From CAZKFG01 sp964551985 (GTDB lineage: Bacteria; Bacillota; Negativicutes; Acidaminococcales; JAISLQ01), in contig CAZKFG010000017.1 in the NCBI GenBank assembly GCA_964551985.1, positions 1 through 34,925 on the forward strand: 34,925 nucleotides of DNA. The letters run 5' to 3'. A program made the position numbers and the translations under genes. The notes under the pieces were generated by a model, which made no database searches, was not told where the DNA came from, and saw only the letters and a program-made list of their open reading frames with translations. Shown piece after piece: positions 32,368 through 34,925 of the stretch (position 1 is the first letter of the stretch; every line of letters begins with the position of its first letter).

Positions 32368-34236
32368 TTATTTTGTTATATTGACATATTTTGTTCTAAA
32401 CGCCAGTGGTCTAAACTCTTTACCACCAGGTTCATAAAACTTACTGAAAAACTCAATAAATTGCAATCTGCTAGTATGCACATACGCACCCAAAACATTT
32501 ATCGCTATATTGAAAGTATGTCCAACAAGCAAAACTGCTATCGCTGCAATTTGTCCGATAATACCAGCTTGCCAAATCATACTCGCAATAGTATTGATAA
32601 CCATTGCAATAACGCCTGTAGCTAATCCTAGTGCAAATAACCTTGAATAGCTAAGTACATCGCTCAAATAGCTTGTTGCTCCATAAAGGCTAGTCACTCC
32701 GCCTAAAATGCGTTTGACAAAGCTTATCTCGCCTCTACCTGCAAACAATAATATTGTCGCCATCCCTGCAAGTGCAAAATATTTTCCAATAGACATGTCA
32801 GGCAAAGCTACAAGTAAAATCAAACCTGATAACATAACAACCCAAGATAGCTGGTCTACAATAGCATCAAAAGTTTTTCCTACTTTTATCTGCATATACA
32901 TTTTAATAAACATTCCTACAAAAATATGTAATGTCCCTAAAATATAGCATAAAATGAGCATCTTTATGGGTTCTTTCATTGGTGAGAACAGTAAAGGCTT
33001 TAACTCTATACCAAACCAACCGCCAAACATTGCTCCCCAAATCACTGTAGATATACCACCCATAAGAATGACTTTTGTAAGCTGCCCTGCCATACCTTGA
33101 AGTTTTATCATTCGTCCGATAATAAGTAGTAGTATTGTCAGAATAATTCCATATCCTGCATCCGACACCATCATTCCAAAAAACACAAAATAAAAAGGTG
33201 CCATTATCGGATTAGGGTCAATACCTGTAGCTAGTGGTCTAGAATATAAATTTGTCACTGCTTGATAAGGTTCAATTAACTTAGCATTAACCGTTACAGA
33301 CGGTGGATGATCATTTTCATCAGGGTCGTCAAAAGTAATTGCATAAGCATCTGTAAAACTAGATACTGCATTTGTTACTTGCTCTTGTTTGTCATAGCGT
33401 ACCCAACCTGTTACAAAAAAGGTTTGCACTGTTTCTTCGCCCTTAACTAAAAGACGTTCAAAATCAGTTAAGTACTTGTCATATAGTTTTTTTATCTGTT
33501 CTTTTTGATCCGTTCTTGCTTCTATTTTCTTTTTAAAATCTTCGATTTGTTCTAACTTTTCCTGTATTTGCACATCAAGCTTGTTTATTTGCTCTTTAGC
33601 AGTCATGTCTGATTTTACAAACCTAGATTCAGAAAAATTACTTTCTTTTAAAAGGTTATAAGTTACTTGAGCATCATCATTATGACATACAATAAATATT
33701 GCTTGCCCATCCTCTGTCTTTTCATAAGTATTTATATTACAAATAAGAGCAGAGAGCTTTTGCTGCAAAAACGGCAATTTATCTTCTGGAACAAACCCTA
33801 TAAATATTCTTGTATATTCGCTGTCTATAAGGCTGCTTAACCGTTCACTAAGTTGTTCCCAAGGTTTTAGATTTTCTATTTGTGAATTTAGTGTTAAAAT
33901 TTCATTTTTGAGCTTTGTTATCTGCTCAGAAAAGGTTTCAATTTCTTTTGTTATATTGACAGCATCATGATTTTCTTTTAAAAAATCAGTAAATCCAACT
34001 TCCACTTTTTGTTCAAATAGTTTTTTATTTTTATCATGTGCTGTCAAAACTTTGATAACACTATCCACTCTTTGAGCATCTTGTTCAAGCTTAGTTTTAC
34101 CAGGTAGACCTTGGTCTTCTTGTGTAGGTACCAACATAAATTCGCCAGTTTTTTGCAAAGCAAGCAATATTTTTTCTTGGTCGCTTTTTAAAGCATATAA
34201 AATCGCTTTTTTCATTGGTATCAGCATTTTAATCAA
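32368..34236 (-). CDS. atpI: V-type ATP synthase subunit I (a-type stator)
   Basis: About 622 residues. The cytoplasmic N-terminal half (about 1-330) is rich in coiled coil. The membrane half has about seven helices. Essential-type arginines are R532 in LSYSRLFALGLATGVIA and R590 in AYVHTSRLQFIEFFSKFYEPGG, facing the rotor ring in studied enzymes. The start is uncertain: a TTG at 34236 overlaps subunit G/H by eight bases, and an ATG at 34227 is the alternative but lies 12 bases from the SD. N-terminal similarity to family members slightly favours the TTG. Confidence 0.95.
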   Translation of the reverse strand: MIKMLIPMKKAILYALKSDQEKILLALQKTGEFMLVPTQEDQGLPGKTKLEQDAQRVDSVIKVLTAHDKNKKLFEQKVEVGFTDFLKENHDAVNITKEIETFSEQITKLKNEILTLNSQIENLKPWEQLSERLSSLIDSEYTRIFIGFVPEDKLPFLQQKLSALICNINTYEKTEDGQAIFIVCHNDDAQVTYNLLKESNFSESRFVKSDMTAKEQINKLDVQIQEKLEQIEDFKKKIEARTDQKEQIKKLYDKYLTDFERLLVKGEETVQTFFVTGWVRYDKQEQVTNAVSSFTDAYAITFDDPDENDHPPSVTVNAKLIEPYQAVTNLYSRPLATGIDPNPIMAPFYFVFFGMMVSDAGYGIILTILLLIIGRMIKLQGMAGQLTKVILMGGISTVIWGAMFGGWFGIELKPLLFSPMKEPIKMLILCYILGTLHIFVGMFIKMYMQIKVGKTFDAIVDQLSWVVMLSGLILLVALPDMSIGKYFALAGMATILLFAGRGEISFVKRILGGVTSLYGATSYLSDVLSYSRLFALGLATGVIAMVINTIASMIWQAGIIGQIAAIAVLLVGHTFNIAINVLGAYVHTSRLQFIEFFSKFYEPGGKEFRPLAFRTKYVNITK

Positions 34237-34540
34237 CTACCTTTGCAATTATATACTTTGAAACCTCATCTACTTTTTTAGCTGCCTTTTCGGCCAGAAG
34301 TGCATTTTGGGCATTATTTTCGGCAAGCAGTTCTTGCAAGCTTTTCTGTGCCTGTTTTTCTGCTTCCGCCACTTTCTCCCTAGCCGCCGCCCTCGCTTTT
34401 GTTATAATTTGCTCTGCTAAATACGTCGTTTGCTCTTCACTATCACGTAAATAGTCTTTTGCTTTTGCTAAAGTTTGGGCCTTAATATCATCCGCCTTTA
34501 GTTCAGCTGCCTTGATTGAATCAAGTATCGTCAACGCCAT
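34229..34540 (-). CDS. V-type ATP synthase subunit G/H (peripheral stalk)
   Basis: About 103 residues from the ATG at 34540 (AAAGGTGG just upstream; two GTG codons directly before it are also in frame). The chain is one long, highly charged, Ala-, Lys- and Glu-rich helix with coiled-coil heptads (AKAKDYLRDSEEQTTYLAEQ, then ARAAAREKVAEAEKQAQKSL). This is the G/H (NtpF-like) subunit that pairs with E. It is the first gene of the operon, in the order seen in the Enterococcus ntp operon. Identity is low in such helices, so the call relies on position. Confidence 0.87.
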   Translation of the reverse strand: MALTILDSIKAAELKADDIKAQTLAKAKDYLRDSEEQTTYLAEQIITKARAAAREKVAEAEKQAQKSLQELLAENNAQNALLAEKAAKKVDEVSKYIIAKVVD

Positions 34541-34546
34541 CACCAC

Positions 34547-34884
34547 CTTTATAAAGTTTTACTTACTACTTATTTTAATTTGAAAAATAAATATTAGTTT
34601 TATTCTAACATAGTTTATTCCATTTTTCTATATTTTTATAGTAGTTGTCATTTTAAAACAATAAATATTTTGTTTTATTTACTCTTTTATTTACATAATT
34701 ATTTAATTTAATTTAATTATTTTTGTACTAATTTTACACTATTTTTTAATTTTTTTAAATTTTTCCACTATTACTTGTATACTTTTGCTTTTTTTACAAA
34801 TTTTTTTAAAAACTTTTCATATAAATTTTTTTTTATGGAACAGCATTTTTGTTTTAATATTCAATTATGTAAAATAATAAAAAT
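34547..34884. other. AT-rich non-coding stretch upstream of the V-type ATPase operon
   Basis: About 340 bases with very few G or C bases, long T and A runs, and short direct repeats (ATTTAATTTAATTTAATT near 34700-34720). No supported reading frame is present on either strand. The proximal end holds the probable operon promoter. The distal part may act as a curved or UP-element-like region; nothing else is recognised. Confidence 0.6.
34602..34630 (-). promoter_or_regulatory. Probable promoter of the V-type ATPase operon
   Basis: On the minus strand TAGAAA (34625-34630) and TAGAAT (34602-34607) are 17 bases apart, each matching the consensus in four or five positions. The leader would be about 55 bases. 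The surrounding AT-rich DNA could strengthen it. Other hexamer pairs are possible in such DNA. Confidence 0.45.
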
Positions 34885-34903
34885 CCACCAGCCTAGCTGG
34901 TGG
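34885..34903. terminator. Hairpin with flanking T-runs at the right edge
   Basis: CCACCAGC (34885-34892) pairs perfectly with GCTGGTGG (34896-34903) around a three-base loop. On the minus strand it is followed by ATTTTTATTATTTT, so it could end a transcript coming from beyond the window. On the plus strand TATTTCTTT follows. It may be part of a repeated intergenic element, since a second G/C-rich partial palindrome (GGGCGTAGCC) is cut by the edge. Confidence 0.65.
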
Positions 34904-34925
34904 TATTTCTTTAACGGGCGTAGCC

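Noticed and set aside
34690..34730. Short direct repeats in the AT-rich stretch as a possible replication origin or CRISPR-like array
   Set aside because: Units are only 4-5 bases of A/T, with no DnaA-box-like motif and no spacers; low complexity explains them.
34835..34925. Plus-strand ATG frame open to the right edge
   Set aside because: It has no SD (only a T-run upstream), crosses the G/C-rich hairpin, and encodes no recognisable pattern.

Overview
The window reads as a stretch of chromosome from a low-G+C Firmicutes relative (about one third G+C by eye). It is dense with housekeeping genes, nearly all on the minus strand, so operons are described from high to low coordinates. Three things point to Firmicutes: an L27 with a cleavable N-terminal extension next to its protease Prp, an L21-type leader before rplU, and the order rplU-prp-rpmA-obg-proBA-nadD-yqeK-LCP-rsfS. 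An Rne/Rng ribonuclease beside rplU, a MacAB-like exporter and a V-type ATPase would fit a Negativicutes-like (diderm) lineage. That placement is inference, because no rRNA is present.

Layout from right to left. 34925-34547 is a very AT-rich non-coding stretch with a hairpin element at the window edge and a probable promoter. 34540-26116 is a nine-gene V-type ATPase operon (G/H-I-K-E-C-F-A-B-D) ending in a hairpin terminator; its rotor subunit carries a full set of Na+-binding residues. 25998-13906 is a long envelope and division cluster: maf, radC, mreB, mreC, mreD, mrdA (PBP2), minC, minD, rodA, a radical SAM pair (TIGR03960 and TIGR03936 types) and RNase G. 13873-12792 is the rplU-prp-rpmA operon with a strong promoter, structured leader and terminator. 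12649-11816 is a stand-alone nitrilase-family amidase. 10047-11768 is the only plus-strand gene, a SulP anion transporter, which shares a bidirectional terminator with the amidase. 9902-6233 is obg-proB-proA. 6128-2978 is a tripartite-type exporter operon (adaptor, ATPase, permease) followed by an overlapping 51-residue single-helix membrane protein that is unannotated at usual length cut-offs. 2926-1 is nadD, yqeK, an LCP protein, rsfS and a partial cvfB.

Two blocks (amidase+SulP, and the exporter operon) interrupt what is usually a continuous ribosome/GTPase/proline/NAD cluster. Together the genes cover ion-motive energy, cell shape and septum placement, ribosome assembly and maturation, proline and NAD synthesis, and export. 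I found no mobile element, tRNA, rRNA or CRISPR array. The least explained items are the 51-residue protein, the tandem operator-like repeat before the exporter, the radical SAM pair and the palindromic element at the right edge.
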